Shown piece after piece: positions 56,843 through 64,000 of a stretch of DNA of 64,000 bases. The position numbers and the translations under genes are program-made. Position 1 is the first letter of the stretch. Each line of letters opens with the position of its first letter. Where the stretch lies: positions 124,001 to 188,000 of the forward strand of contig NZ_JAFIQW010000002.1 of assembly GCF_017355965.1 (NCBI RefSeq). Reading direction: 5' to 3'. The notes beneath the pieces are model-generated. The model did no database searches and was not told the DNA's origin. It saw nothing but the letters and a program-made list of their open reading frames with translations. Source of the DNA: Desertivibrio insolitus. Its GTDB lineage: Bacteria; Actinomycetota; Actinomycetes; Actinomycetales; Microbacteriaceae.

Positions 56843-57445
56843 GTGAATCACGCGAAGACCGCCGCCACCTCCGTTCCGCTCCACCCGCTGCTCGCCGAGC
56901 GCTGGAGCCCGCGTTCCTTCGACCGCCAGTACCCGCTGACCGAGCGTGAGCTGCTGCCGCTGCTCGAGGCTGCCCGCTGGTCGCCGAGCGCCAACAACTC
57001 GCAGCCGTGGCGGTTCGCCCTCACCCTTCGCGGCAGCGCGGAGTTCGACGCGATCGTCGAGACCCTCGCCGCGGGCAACCGGGCGTGGGCGGATGCCGCG
57101 TCGGCGCTCGTCGTCGTCGCTGCCGAGACCGCGGGGCCCGACGGCTCGCCGCGCCCCTGGGCGACCTACGACACCGGGCAGGCGGCCGCGCACCTGAGCG
57201 TGCAGGCCGAGTACGAGGGTCTCGCCGTGCACCAGATGGGCGGCTTCGACCGCGACGCGCTCGCCGACCTGCTCGACGCCCCCGCCGCCGTCACCCCGCT
57301 CGTCGTGCTCGCGATCGGCCGCCGCGCCACGGCGGACGGACTCGCGGAGCCGTTCCTCTCGCGCGAGCTCGCGGCCCGCACCCGTCGCCCCGTCGAGGAG
57401 CTGCTGCTCGGCGTCGACGCGCGCGCCGAGGAGTCGGCGGCCTGA
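56843..57445 (+). CDS. Nitroreductase-family protein
   Basis: 200 aa FMN-dependent oxidoreductase. ERWSPRSFDRQYPLTERELLPLLEAARWSPSANNSQPWRF (in part) is the classical N-terminal FMN-binding region, followed by GQAAAHLSVQAEYEGLAVHQMGGFD. Substrate unspecific (quinones, nitro compounds). GTG at 56843, 15 nt after the previous gene, so probably cotranscribed. Confidence 0.9.
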   Translation: MNHAKTAATSVPLHPLLAERWSPRSFDRQYPLTERELLPLLEAARWSPSANNSQPWRFALTLRGSAEFDAIVETLAAGNRAWADAASALVVVAAETAGPDGSPRPWATYDTGQAAAHLSVQAEYEGLAVHQMGGFDRDALADLLDAPAAVTPLVVLAIGRRATADGLAEPFLSRELAARTRRPVEELLLGVDARAEESAA

Positions 57446-57470
57446 CGGGCGGCTGAGTCCCGATCTTCGC

Positions 57471-57504
57471 GGCGACTCCCGAGCGGATCTGCTCGGGGGT
57501 CGCC
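57471..57504. terminator. Convergent terminator hairpin
   Basis: 14-bp stem (57471-57484 with 57491-57504, one wobble) and a 6-nt loop between nitroreductase and nagA. Confidence 0.8.
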
Positions 57505-57566
57505 GTTCTCGTCCGGTCCACCGAGGCGCTCGGGCGGCGGCGATAGGGGGGCGCCCGCGCAGTTGG

Positions 57567-58694
57567 TCAGGCGAGGCGCTCGCCCGCGCCCCACACCGCC
57601 CGCACCGTCCAGTCGGTGTCGAGCCGCACGGCATCCGCGGGGTAGTCGACGGCGAGCAGCCCGAGCTTCTCGCCCAGCGCGCGGGCCGGGGTGAGCGTGA
57701 GCGCGGTCACCGCCGCGACCGGGTCGATGCCCGACGCGAGCGCGAGGCGGAGCGCCGCGTCCTGCGTCAGCGTCGATCCGGCGATGGTGTCGGTGCCGGC
57801 GATCGTCGCGCGGCCGCTGTCGACCACGACGTCGGCCGAGCCGAGCCGGTACCGCCCGTCGTGGGCGCCCGCGGCGGCCATTGCGTCCGTGATGAGCGCG
57901 ACGCGACCCGGCGCCGCGGCGAGGGTGACGGCGGCGAGCTCCGGGTCGACGTGGATGCCGTCGAGCACGAGCTCGAGGGTCACGCGCTCGTCGCGCAGGG
58001 CGGCGACCACGGGACCCGGTGCTCGGTGATGGATGCCCGGCATGGCGTTGTACGCGTGCGTCAGCAGGGTGGCGCCGGCGTCGAAGGCGGAGCGGGCGGT
58101 CGCGGCGTCGGCCTCGGTGTGCCCGACCGCGACGGCGACGCCCGCGTCGACGAGCAGCCGGATGACGTCGAGCGCGCCGGGCAGCTCCGGCGCGACGGTC
58201 ACCTGGCGGAGGGTGCCGCGGGCGGCCGCGAGCAGCGCCTCCGCGGCACCCGTCGTCGGCGGCACCAGATGCTCGGGGGAGTGGGCGCCCTTCCTGGCGG
58301 GCGCGAGCCAGGGGCCCTCGAGGTGCGAGCCGAGCACGAGGGGGTCCTCGGCGGCGAACTCCGCGACGGCGGCCAGCGAGCGCTCGAGGTCGGGGAGCGG
58401 GTTCGTCACGAGGCTGATCACGCTGCGGGTGGTGCCGTGCGAGCGGTGGACGGCGAGTCCCGCGCGGATCGCGTCCGTCCCGTCGTCGACGGAGGCGCCG
58501 GCCCCGCCGTGCCCGTGCAGGTCGACGAAGCCCGGGGTCAGGGTGTCGCCGGCGAGGTCGACGCGCTCGGAGGCATCCGGCCGCTCGTCGCCGCTGCCCG
58601 TGGCGGTGATCGTGCCGCGGTCGACGAGCATCCAGAAGTCGTCGACGATGCCGTCGGCGTCGAGCTTGCGGGCGCCGTGGAAGAGCGTGCTCAC
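57567..58694 (-). CDS. nagA: N-acetylglucosamine-6-phosphate deacetylase
   Basis: 375 aa amidohydrolase. Metal-binding PGFVDLHGHGGAG, GSHLEGPWLAPARKGAH (Glu), AVGHTEADAAT, LTHAYNAMPG and catalytic Asp in ALITDAMAAAG. Releases acetate from GlcNAc-6-P, feeding amino-sugar use. GTG at 58694 follows a TAGCGT -10 box by 7 nt on the minus strand (leaderless). No nagB is adjacent. Confidence 0.93.
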   Translation of the reverse strand: MSTLFHGARKLDADGIVDDFWMLVDRGTITATGSGDERPDASERVDLAGDTLTPGFVDLHGHGGAGASVDDGTDAIRAGLAVHRSHGTTRSVISLVTNPLPDLERSLAAVAEFAAEDPLVLGSHLEGPWLAPARKGAHSPEHLVPPTTGAAEALLAAARGTLRQVTVAPELPGALDVIRLLVDAGVAVAVGHTEADAATARSAFDAGATLLTHAYNAMPGIHHRAPGPVVAALRDERVTLELVLDGIHVDPELAAVTLAAAPGRVALITDAMAAAGAHDGRYRLGSADVVVDSGRATIAGTDTIAGSTLTQDAALRLALASGIDPVAAVTALTLTPARALGEKLGLLAVDYPADAVRLDTDWTVRAVWGAGERLA

Positions 58695-58744
58695 GCGGTG
58701 AACGCTACCGGTGGGCGTGCAGGAGGGGCGCCTAGCGTGGAGGC

Positions 58745-58909
58745 ATGCTCCGTCTCATCGTCGCCCTGCTCGTCGTCTGGCTCGTGCTCACGATCGTGGG
58801 CTTCCTTATCGAGGGGCTGCTGTGGCTCGCGACGATCGCTCTCGTGCTGTTCGCAGTGACCGCGATCTGGGGCTGGCTCAAGCGGAAGCCGCGCGCAGCC
58901 GGCCGCTAG
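58745..58909 (+). CDS. Small hydrophobic membrane protein (54 aa)
   Basis: MLRLIVALLVVWLVLTIVGF then a second hydrophobic helix and a basic tail KRKPRAAGR. Resembles the small hydrophobic (lmo0937-like) proteins of Gram-positive bacteria; function unknown. TAGCGT (58733-58738) lies 6 nt upstream, mirrored by a TAGCGT on the other strand for nagA; GGAGG could also act as a ribosome binding site. Confidence 0.7.
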   Translation: MLRLIVALLVVWLVLTIVGFLIEGLLWLATIALVLFAVTAIWGWLKRKPRAAGR

Positions 58910-58930
58910 GGTGGCTGCACTGGTGAGACA

Positions 58931-58948
58931 AGAGACGAGTACGTCTCT
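58931..58948 (-). terminator. Hairpin downstream of tRNA-Ser and its repeats
   Basis: Perfect 7-bp palindromic stem AGAGACG/CGTCTCT with a 4-nt loop. On the minus strand it follows the tandem repeats, and so marks the likely end of the tRNA transcript. Confidence 0.55.
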
Positions 58949-58949
58949 C

Positions 58950-59091
58950 TAACTGCGGAGGATGGGGGATTCGCACCCCGGATGACGGCACAGCGCTTTC
59001 ACCCTGCGCGCCATCAGTGCTAACTGCGGAGGTTGGGGGATTCGAACCCCCGATGACGGCACAGCGCTTTCGCCCTGCGCGCCATCAGTAC
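58950..59091 (-). repeat. Two tandem 71-bp copies carrying the tRNA-Ser 3' end
   Basis: Units 58950-59020 and 59021-59091. Each begins (plus strand) with the same ~33 bases that end the tRNA gene (acceptor 3' strand plus T arm; copy 1 has a mutated T loop). Then come 38 bases forming a hairpin with a GAAA-type loop (minus strand TGATGGC...GCCGTCA). The 5' half of a tRNA is absent, so these are not functional tRNA genes. Read from the tRNA, they lie in its 3' trailer. Confidence 0.8.
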
Positions 59092-59097
59092 TAACTG

Positions 59098-59182
59098 CGG
59101 AGGATGGGGGATTCGAACCCCCGAGGGCTTTCACCCAACACGCTTTCCAAGCGTGCGCCATAGGCCACTAGGCGAATCCTCC
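59098..59182 (-). tRNA. serX: tRNA-Ser (anticodon GGA)
   Basis: Acceptor GGAGGAT/ATCCTCC, anticodon stem CACGC/GCGTG with loop TTGGAAA (GGA), long variable arm and T arm GGGGG-TTCGAAT-CCCCC. Discriminator G; only CA of CCA is encoded. Reads UCC and UCU serine codons. Confidence 0.95.
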
Positions 59183-59263
59183 TGGTTGGAGCGACCTACA
59201 GCCTACCGTCTGTCAGGCGTGCTGCCGACCGCGCCGGTCGCCGCGAGCAACGGCGGTGCCCAA

Positions 59264-59322
59264 CGGAGGAGATTCCGACCGTTCCGGTCGCTTGTCGACC
59301 GGAAACGCCCGATTCTCCTCCG
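59264..59322 (-). terminator. Terminator of the SulP gene
   Basis: Nested inverted repeats: CGGAGGAGA (59264-59272) with TCTCCTCCG (59314-59322), and TTCCGGTCG (59282-59290) with CGACCGGAA (59296-59304), loop CTTGT. It lies directly after the SulP stop and before tRNA-Ser. Confidence 0.75.
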
Positions 59323-59329
59323 ATACGGC

Positions 59330-60808
59330 TCACTCGCCGCCGCCGAGCTGCCCCGCCAGCCGCCCGTGGAAACTGCTGCTCGCGTCGTTCATCCCCGTCA
59401 CGGTGACGCTCTTGCCGAGCCGCTCGTACTTGGTCGTGATCGCGTCGAGGGCGGCGACGGTCGAGGCGTCCCAGACGTGCGAGCGGGAGAGGTCGATCTC
59501 GACCCGGTCGGGGTCCTCGGTGTACGAGAACTGGTGGGTCAGGTCGTTGCTCGAGGCGAAGAAGAGCTCCCCGTCGACGAAGTAGCGGGCCGTGTCGCCG
59601 TCGACGACGCGGGTCACGCGCGTGAAGTGCGCGACGCGACGCGCGAACACCACCATCGCGGCGACGACGCCGACGAGCACGCCGATCGCCAGGTTGTGGG
59701 TCGCGACGACCACGGCGACCGTCGCGAGCATGACGAGGGTCTCGCCGAGCGGCATCCGCTTCAGAGTCGACGGACGGATGCTGTGCCAGTCGAAGGTCGC
59801 GACCGACACCATGACCATGACCGCGACGAGCGCCGCCATCGGGATCAGGGCCACGACGTCGCCGAGCGCGACGACGAGGATCAGCAGGAACACGCCCGCG
59901 AGGAAGGTCGAGATGCGCGTTCGCGCGCCGGACGCCTTCACGTTGATCATCGTCTGGCCGATCATCGCGCAGCCGCCCATGCCGCCGAAGAGCCCCGACA
60001 GCACGTTCGCGGTGCCCTGGCCGAGCGACTCCCGCGTCTTGTTCGAGCCGGTGTCGGTGATGTCGTCGACGAGCTTTGCGGTCATCAGCGACTCGAGCAG
60101 TCCGACGAGCGCCATCGCGAGGGCGTACGGCGCGATGATCGAGAACGTCTCGAGGGTCAGCGGCACCGACGGCAGGAAGAACTCCGGGAGCGTGCGGGGC
60201 AGCTCGCCCTGGTCGCCGACGTTCGGCACTGCGATGCCGGCGACGAGCACGGCCGCGGTCAGCAGCACGATGGTGACGAGCGGAGCCGGAACGACCTTCG
60301 TCAGCCGGGGGAGCGCGACGAGCACGACGAGCCCGACGGCGACGAGCGGATACACCGCCCACGGCACCCCGAAGAGGTGCGGCAACTGGGCGAGGAAGAT
60401 CAGGATCGCGAGCGAGTTGACGAAGCCGACCATGACACTGCGCGGGATGAAGCGCATGAGCCGCGCGACGCCGAGCGCACCGAGCGCGAGCTGGAACACC
60501 CCGGCGAGGATCACGGTCGCGAGGAAGTAGTCCATCCCGTACTCGCGCGCGACGGGGGCGATGACGAGCGCGACCGCGCCGGTCGCGGCGCTGATCATCG
60601 CGGGGCGCCCGCCGAGCACGGCGATCGTCACCGCCATGACGAAGGAGGAGAAGAGCCCGACGCGCGGGTCGACCCCGGCGATGATCGAGAACGAGATCGC
60701 TTCAGGGATCAGCGCGAGCGCGACGACGAGCCCGGCGAGCACCTCGCGGGTGAGGATGCGCGGCGAGCGCAGCGCCGACGCGACGGTCGGGGAAGTGGTG
60801 GTGGGCAC
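59330..60808 (-). CDS. SulP-family anion transporter
   Basis: 492 aa. Sulfate-transporter membrane domain (about 20-390) starting VLAGLVVALALIPEAISFSI, with GLFGGMGGCAMIGQTMINVKASGARTRIS (in part), and a C-terminal STAS domain around VEIDLSRSHVWDASTVAALD. Imports sulfate, bicarbonate or another anion; the type is not resolved. GTG at 60808 with AGGAGG. Divergent from a MerR-family gene with a perfect operator between, so it is a likely target. Confidence 0.92.
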   Translation of the reverse strand: MPTTTSPTVASALRSPRILTREVLAGLVVALALIPEAISFSIIAGVDPRVGLFSSFVMAVTIAVLGGRPAMISAATGAVALVIAPVAREYGMDYFLATVILAGVFQLALGALGVARLMRFIPRSVMVGFVNSLAILIFLAQLPHLFGVPWAVYPLVAVGLVVLVALPRLTKVVPAPLVTIVLLTAAVLVAGIAVPNVGDQGELPRTLPEFFLPSVPLTLETFSIIAPYALAMALVGLLESLMTAKLVDDITDTGSNKTRESLGQGTANVLSGLFGGMGGCAMIGQTMINVKASGARTRISTFLAGVFLLILVVALGDVVALIPMAALVAVMVMVSVATFDWHSIRPSTLKRMPLGETLVMLATVAVVVATHNLAIGVLVGVVAAMVVFARRVAHFTRVTRVVDGDTARYFVDGELFFASSNDLTHQFSYTEDPDRVEIDLSRSHVWDASTVAALDAITTKYERLGKSVTVTGMNDASSSFHGRLAGQLGGGE

Positions 60809-60893
60809 GACGCCTCCTGGATGAGGGGCGCCGTCGGCGCCCGAGGGAATCGGGCGCGCGTCATCGCGCGAGAGAATGAGGGGGGTGGTCCAA

Positions 60894-60917
60894 CTCTACC
60901 CTGACGTAAGGGTAGAG
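60894..60917. promoter_or_regulatory. MerR-family operator
   Basis: Perfect palindrome of 9-bp arms CTCTACCCT and AGGGTAGAG around GACGTA, in the merR-sulP gap. Layout and spacing are typical of MerR-family sites. Confidence 0.8.
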
Positions 60918-60932
60918 ATGAAGGAGAGACGG

Positions 60933-61301
60933 ATGCCGCAGGCCGGGCTCATGCACATCGGTGAACTCGCCGAGCGCACCGAGTTGTCGCTCCGCAGCAT
61001 CCGGCACTACGACGAGGTCGGTCTGCTGAAGCCGGCGGGCCGCACCGAGGGCGGGTTCCGTCTCTACACCGAGGACGACTTCGACCGGCTCATGCTCATC
61101 CGGCGCATGAAGCCCCTCGGCTTCTCGCTCGAGGAGATGGCCGACCTACTTCGCGTGATCGACACCGGCGCGGATGCCGCGGCGATCGAGCACTTCATCG
61201 ACCAGACCGTCGAACGCCGGGCGAAGCTCCAGCGGCAGCTCGAGATGGCGGACGAGTTCCTAGCTCTGCTCAGAAGCCGCCTCGACGAGCCATTACACTG
61301 A
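60933..61301 (+). CDS. MerR-family regulator
   Basis: 122 aa. Winged HTH HIGELAERTELSLRSIRHYDEVGLL, RLYTEDDFDRLMLIRRMKPLGFSLEEM (in part), then a dimerisation helix QTVERRAKLQRQLEMADEFLA. No Cys cluster for metal sensing, so a metal sensor is unlikely. ATG at 60933 with AAGGAGAG 4 nt upstream (ATG 60918 is in the operator). Probably controls sulP and itself. Confidence 0.88.
   Translation: MPQAGLMHIGELAERTELSLRSIRHYDEVGLLKPAGRTEGGFRLYTEDDFDRLMLIRRMKPLGFSLEEMADLLRVIDTGADAAAIEHFIDQTVERRAKLQRQLEMADEFLALLRSRLDEPLH
61294..61299 (+). promoter_or_regulatory. -10 box of the SRP RNA gene
   Basis: TACACT, overlapping the stop codon of the MerR gene, 7 nt before the RNA 5' end. No clear -35. Confidence 0.5.
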
Positions 61302-61306
61302 TCAGC

Positions 61307-61403
61307 GGCTCCTCACGTGGCGCCATCCAGGCCAACTCCCCCAGGGCGGAAACGCAGCAAGGGTAACCGGGCTCTGGCGGGTGCGTGAGGGGTCTTTTCT
61401 TTT
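61307..61403 (+). ncRNA. ffs: Small bacterial SRP RNA (4.5S-like) with terminator
   Basis: Conserved domain IV GGGCGGAAACGCAGCAAGGG with the GGAA loop and the asymmetric AGCA side that bind Ffh. The ends GGCTCCTCACG (61307-61317) and CGTGAGGGGTC (61384-61394) pair over 11 bp. A T-rich run (61395-61403) follows as terminator. Acts in cotranslational membrane targeting. Confidence 0.93.
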
Positions 61404-61575
61404 GCCCTGCCCCGGATGCCTCGTGCCCGACGTGAATGTGCAGTAACTGCTGACCTGCGTCCGCGGAATCGACAGTTGCTGCGCCGGCAGATGCGGGCCG
61501 GGCCCGGGAGAGGGGTTCCCGTCTCTCCGAAAATGCCCCGCTGGCATCCAGCCGCCGCTCAATAGGCTGGCTGCG
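61404..61575 (+). promoter_or_regulatory. Upstream region of pta with leaderless-type -10 box
   Basis: 172 nt with no gene. TAGGCT (61563-61568) is 7 nt before the pta ATG, and no ribosome binding site is present. No other structure stands out. Confidence 0.5.
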
Positions 61576-63666
61576 ATGGCTACGAGCGTCTACATCACGT
61601 CCGCCGAGGGGCACTCGGGCAAGTCCTCGATCGCACTCGGCGTGCTCGACACCCTGAGCCGCGACGTGCCGCGCATCGGCGTCTTCCGCCCGATCGCCCG
61701 GTCGACCCAGGAGCGCGACTACGTGCTCGAGCTGCTGCTGCAGCATCCGGCGGTCGACCTCGACTACGACGAGGCCGTCGGCGTCAGCTACGAAGACGTG
61801 CACGACGACCCGGATGCCGCGCTCAGCCGCATCGTCGAACGGTTCAAGGCCGTCGAGCGCAAGGTCGACACGGTCGTCATCGTGGGCAGCGACTACACCG
61901 ACGTCGGCAGCCCCACCGAGCTCTCCTACAACGCGCGCATCGCCGCGAACCTCGCCGCCCCCGTGCTGCTCGTGCTGACGGGACGCAAGGTCGACGAGAC
62001 CGGCGGGCGCACCGCCGACGAGATGCGGCAGATCGCCGAGCTGTCGTTCCCCGAGCTCGCGAACGAGCACGCGCAGGCGCTCGCCGTGGTGGTCAACCGC
62101 GCCGACCCGGAGCACCTCGACGAGATCGTCGCCGCGACCACGCAGGCGGTGGGCGGGCTCCCCGTCTGGGCCGTGCCCGAGGACCCGTACCTCGTCGCGC
62201 CGACGATGCGCGCGATCATGCAGGCCACCGACGGCCACCTCGTGAAGGGCGACGAGGAGCTGCTGCAGCGCGAGGCGCTCGGCGTCGTCGTCTCGGCCAT
62301 GAGCATGGAGAACGTGCTCGTCCGGCTCACCGAGGGCGCCGTCGTCGTCATCCCGGGCGACCGCAGCGAGGTGCTCGTCGCGGTGCTGCTGGCGAATTCG
62401 TCGGGCACGTTCCCGACCGTCGCGGGCATCGTGCTCAACGGCGGCTTCGAGCTCTCGCCCACGATCTCGCGCCTGATCGAGGGTCTCGGCGCCGACGTGC
62501 CGATCATCTCGACCGACCTCGGCACCTACCAGACGGCTACGAAGATCACCCAGACCCGCGGACGGCTCGCCGCCGACTCGCAGCGCAAGCTCGACACGGC
62601 GCTCGCTCTGTTCGAGAAGCACGTCGACCGCCGCGCCCTCGTCGAGGCCGTCGGCGCCGGCACCTCGACCGTCGTCACGCCGCTGATGTTCGAGTACGAG
62701 CTGCTCGAGCGCGCCCGGGCCGACCGCAAGCGCATCGTGCTGCCCGAAGGCAGCGACGACCGCATCCTCCGCGCCGCGTCGACCCTGCTCAGCCGTCAGG
62801 TCGCCGACCTCGTGATCCTCGGCGACGAGACCGAGATCCGCGCCCGCGCGACCGGGCTCGGCATCGACATCTCCGGCGCCCAGGTGCTGAGCCCGTTCGA
62901 TCCCGAGCTGCGCGAGCGCTTCGCCGTCGAGTACGCCCGCCTCCGCGCCCACAAGGGTGTCACCGTCGACTTCGCCCGCGACGTCGTGACGGATGTCTCG
63001 TACTTCGGCACGATGATGGTGCACCTCGGCCTCGCCGACGGAATGGTCTCGGGCGCCGCTCACACGACCGCGCACACCATCCGCCCGGGCTTCGAGGTCA
63101 TCAAGACCAAGCCCGGCGTGAGCGTCGTGTCGAGCGTCTTCTTCATGGCGCTCGCCGACCGGGTGCTCGTCTACGGCGACTGCGCCGTCGTGCCCGACCC
63201 CGACAGCGCCCAGCTCGCCGACATCGCGATCTCCTCCGCGGGCACCGCGGGGCAGTTCGGCATCGACCCCCGCGTGGCGATGCTGTCGTACTCGACCGGC
63301 GAGTCCGGCTCGGGCGCCGAGGTCGAGAAGGTGCGCGCCGCCACCGCGCTCGTGCGGGAGCGGCAGCCGCAGCTGCTCGTCGAGGGGCCGATCCAGTACG
63401 ACGCCGCCGCGGATGCCGCGGTCGCGCGCACCAAGATGCCCGACTCCCAGGTCGCGGGCCGCGCCACGGTGTTCGTCTTCCCCGACCTCAACACCGGAAA
63501 CAACACGTACAAGGCGGTGCAGCGTTCCGCCGGCGCCGTCGCGATCGGGCCGGTGCTGCAGGGCCTCAACAAGCCGATCAACGACCTCTCGAGAGGGGCG
63601 CTCGTGCGCGACATCGTGAACACCGTGGCCATCACCGCGATCCAGGCGCAGGGACCCACCGCGTGA
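61576..63666 (+). CDS. pta: Phosphate acetyltransferase
   Basis: 696 aa, long three-domain form. N-terminal BioD-like P-loop domain (VYITSAEGHSGKSSIALG), a DRTGG regulatory domain in the middle, and the C-terminal catalytic PTA_PTB domain starting near ERARADRKRIVLPEGSDDRI. Interconverts acetyl-CoA and acetyl phosphate. Overlaps ackA by GTGA, forming the classical acetate pathway operon. Confidence 0.96.
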   Translation: MATSVYITSAEGHSGKSSIALGVLDTLSRDVPRIGVFRPIARSTQERDYVLELLLQHPAVDLDYDEAVGVSYEDVHDDPDAALSRIVERFKAVERKVDTVVIVGSDYTDVGSPTELSYNARIAANLAAPVLLVLTGRKVDETGGRTADEMRQIAELSFPELANEHAQALAVVVNRADPEHLDEIVAATTQAVGGLPVWAVPEDPYLVAPTMRAIMQATDGHLVKGDEELLQREALGVVVSAMSMENVLVRLTEGAVVVIPGDRSEVLVAVLLANSSGTFPTVAGIVLNGGFELSPTISRLIEGLGADVPIISTDLGTYQTATKITQTRGRLAADSQRKLDTALALFEKHVDRRALVEAVGAGTSTVVTPLMFEYELLERARADRKRIVLPEGSDDRILRAASTLLSRQVADLVILGDETEIRARATGLGIDISGAQVLSPFDPELRERFAVEYARLRAHKGVTVDFARDVVTDVSYFGTMMVHLGLADGMVSGAAHTTAHTIRPGFEVIKTKPGVSVVSSVFFMALADRVLVYGDCAVVPDPDSAQLADIAISSAGTAGQFGIDPRVAMLSYSTGESGSGAEVEKVRAATALVRERQPQLLVEGPIQYDAAADAAVARTKMPDSQVAGRATVFVFPDLNTGNNTYKAVQRSAGAVAIGPVLQGLNKPINDLSRGALVRDIVNTVAITAIQAQGPTA

Positions 63667-64000
63667 GCGCGGTCCTCGTCGTCAACTCCGGGTCGAGCTC
63701 CTTCAAGTACCAGCTGATCGAGGTCGAGACCGAGACGGTGCTGGCATCCGGGCTCGTCGAGCGCATCGGCGAGGAGCGCGGCGCCGCGAAGCACACCAAC
63801 GCGGTGACGGGGGAGACCCGCTCCCGCGACGGCGTCGCGGTGCCCGACCACACGACCGGGTTCCGGGTGATGCTCGACGCGTTCGCCGAGCAGGGCCCGT
63901 CGCTCGCCGAGCACCCGCCGGTCGGCGTCGGCCATCGCGTCGTGCACGGCGGCTCCGTCTTTTCGGATGCCACGATCGTCGACGCCTCCGTGGAAGACCG
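63663..64000 (+). CDS. ackA: Acetate kinase (3' end outside window)
   Basis: First ~112 residues: VLVVNSGSSSFKYQLIE is the family start (Asn, Ser, Ser of the phosphate-binding site) and VGHRVVHGG the second signature. GTG start overlaps the pta stop. Makes acetate and ATP from acetyl phosphate. Truncated by the window edge. Confidence 0.95.
   Translation, partial: MSAVLVVNSGSSSFKYQLIEVETETVLASGLVERIGEERGAAKHTNAVTGETRSRDGVAVPDHTTGFRVMLDAFAEQGPSLAEHPPVGVGHRVVHGGSVFSDATIVDASVED

Noticed and set aside
58950-59091. Two further tRNA genes
   Set aside because: Only the T arm and acceptor 3' strand are present; no anticodon arm or matching acceptor 5' strand can be found.
58949-59161. 70-codon minus-strand ORF
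   Set aside because: It only translates the tRNA-Ser gene and its 71-bp repeats.
61404-61575. Riboswitch before pta
   Set aside because: No recognisable aptamer core; the -10 box is too close to the ATG for a leader RNA.
1-64000. Prophage or biosynthetic gene cluster
   Set aside because: No integrase, terminase, capsid, PKS, NRPS or lanthipeptide genes were seen on either strand.

Overview
The window is high-GC (roughly 70%) actinobacterial DNA. Family-level hints point to Microbacteriaceae: strong C/G third-position bias, frequent GTG starts, many promoters whose -10 box sits 6-8 nt before the start codon (leaderless mRNAs), and a very frequent GGATGCC/GGCATCC heptamer inside genes. No rRNA, prophage, transposase or CRISPR array was found. 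One tRNA and the SRP RNA gene are present.

Layout. 1-4.4 kb: an iniBAC-like cluster, with the 3' end of an acidic repeat protein followed by two overlapping dynamin-like GTPase genes. 4.3-5.3 kb: a membrane protein and a VOC-fold protein. 5.4-8.9 kb: an aglEFG-type sugar importer. 8.9-16.7 kb: an ABC exporter, a DUF3105/DUF305 pair, cystathionine beta-synthase plus cystathionine gamma-synthase/lyase, an MpaB-like protein, an NAD(P)-binding protein and a small membrane protein. 17-31.6 kb: two paralogous ChvE/GguAB-type monosaccharide importers flank a Tat-exported animal-type haem peroxidase, a proton-pump-type rhodopsin, a LacI-type AraR and an araD-araA operon. 31.6-44.8 kb: an ABC exporter, then a LacI-centred sugar locus (two Gfo/Idh oxidoreductases, DUF993, a TIM-barrel epimerase, a GH43-like enzyme, a binding protein with two permeases, and a YesL-like membrane protein). 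45-53.3 kb: xylAB with a divergent ROK-type XylR, then GH1, acetyl-xylan esterase and GH1. 53.4-64 kb: a Bcr/CflA transporter, a PAP2 phosphatase, a saccharopine-dehydrogenase-like protein, a nitroreductase, nagA, tRNA-Ser, a SulP transporter with divergent MerR, ffs and pta-ackA (ackA cut by the edge).

How it works together. Most of the middle looks like one plant-polysaccharide (hemicellulose) catabolic island. Extracellular or cytoplasmic GH1, GH43 and acetyl esterase would release sugars, five binding-protein-dependent importers would bring them in, and xylA/xylB and araA/araD would feed the pentose phosphate pathway. No importer of the aglEFG/lactose type carries its own ATPase, so a shared MsiK-type ATPase elsewhere is expected. 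No araB (ribulokinase) is present beside araDA. Three regulators have recognisable operators: AraR (TGTGAnCGnnCACA), the 38-kb LacI (GGmAAGCGTTTnCC, at three promoters of its own locus and possibly a fourth at an exporter) and XylR.

The most unusual items are a tandem triplication of the tRNA-Ser 3' half inside the tRNA's predicted trailer, a rhodopsin gene followed by a secreted haem peroxidase, three different families of intergenic palindromic repeats, and a 35-codon ORF translationally coupled to araD where araB would be expected.
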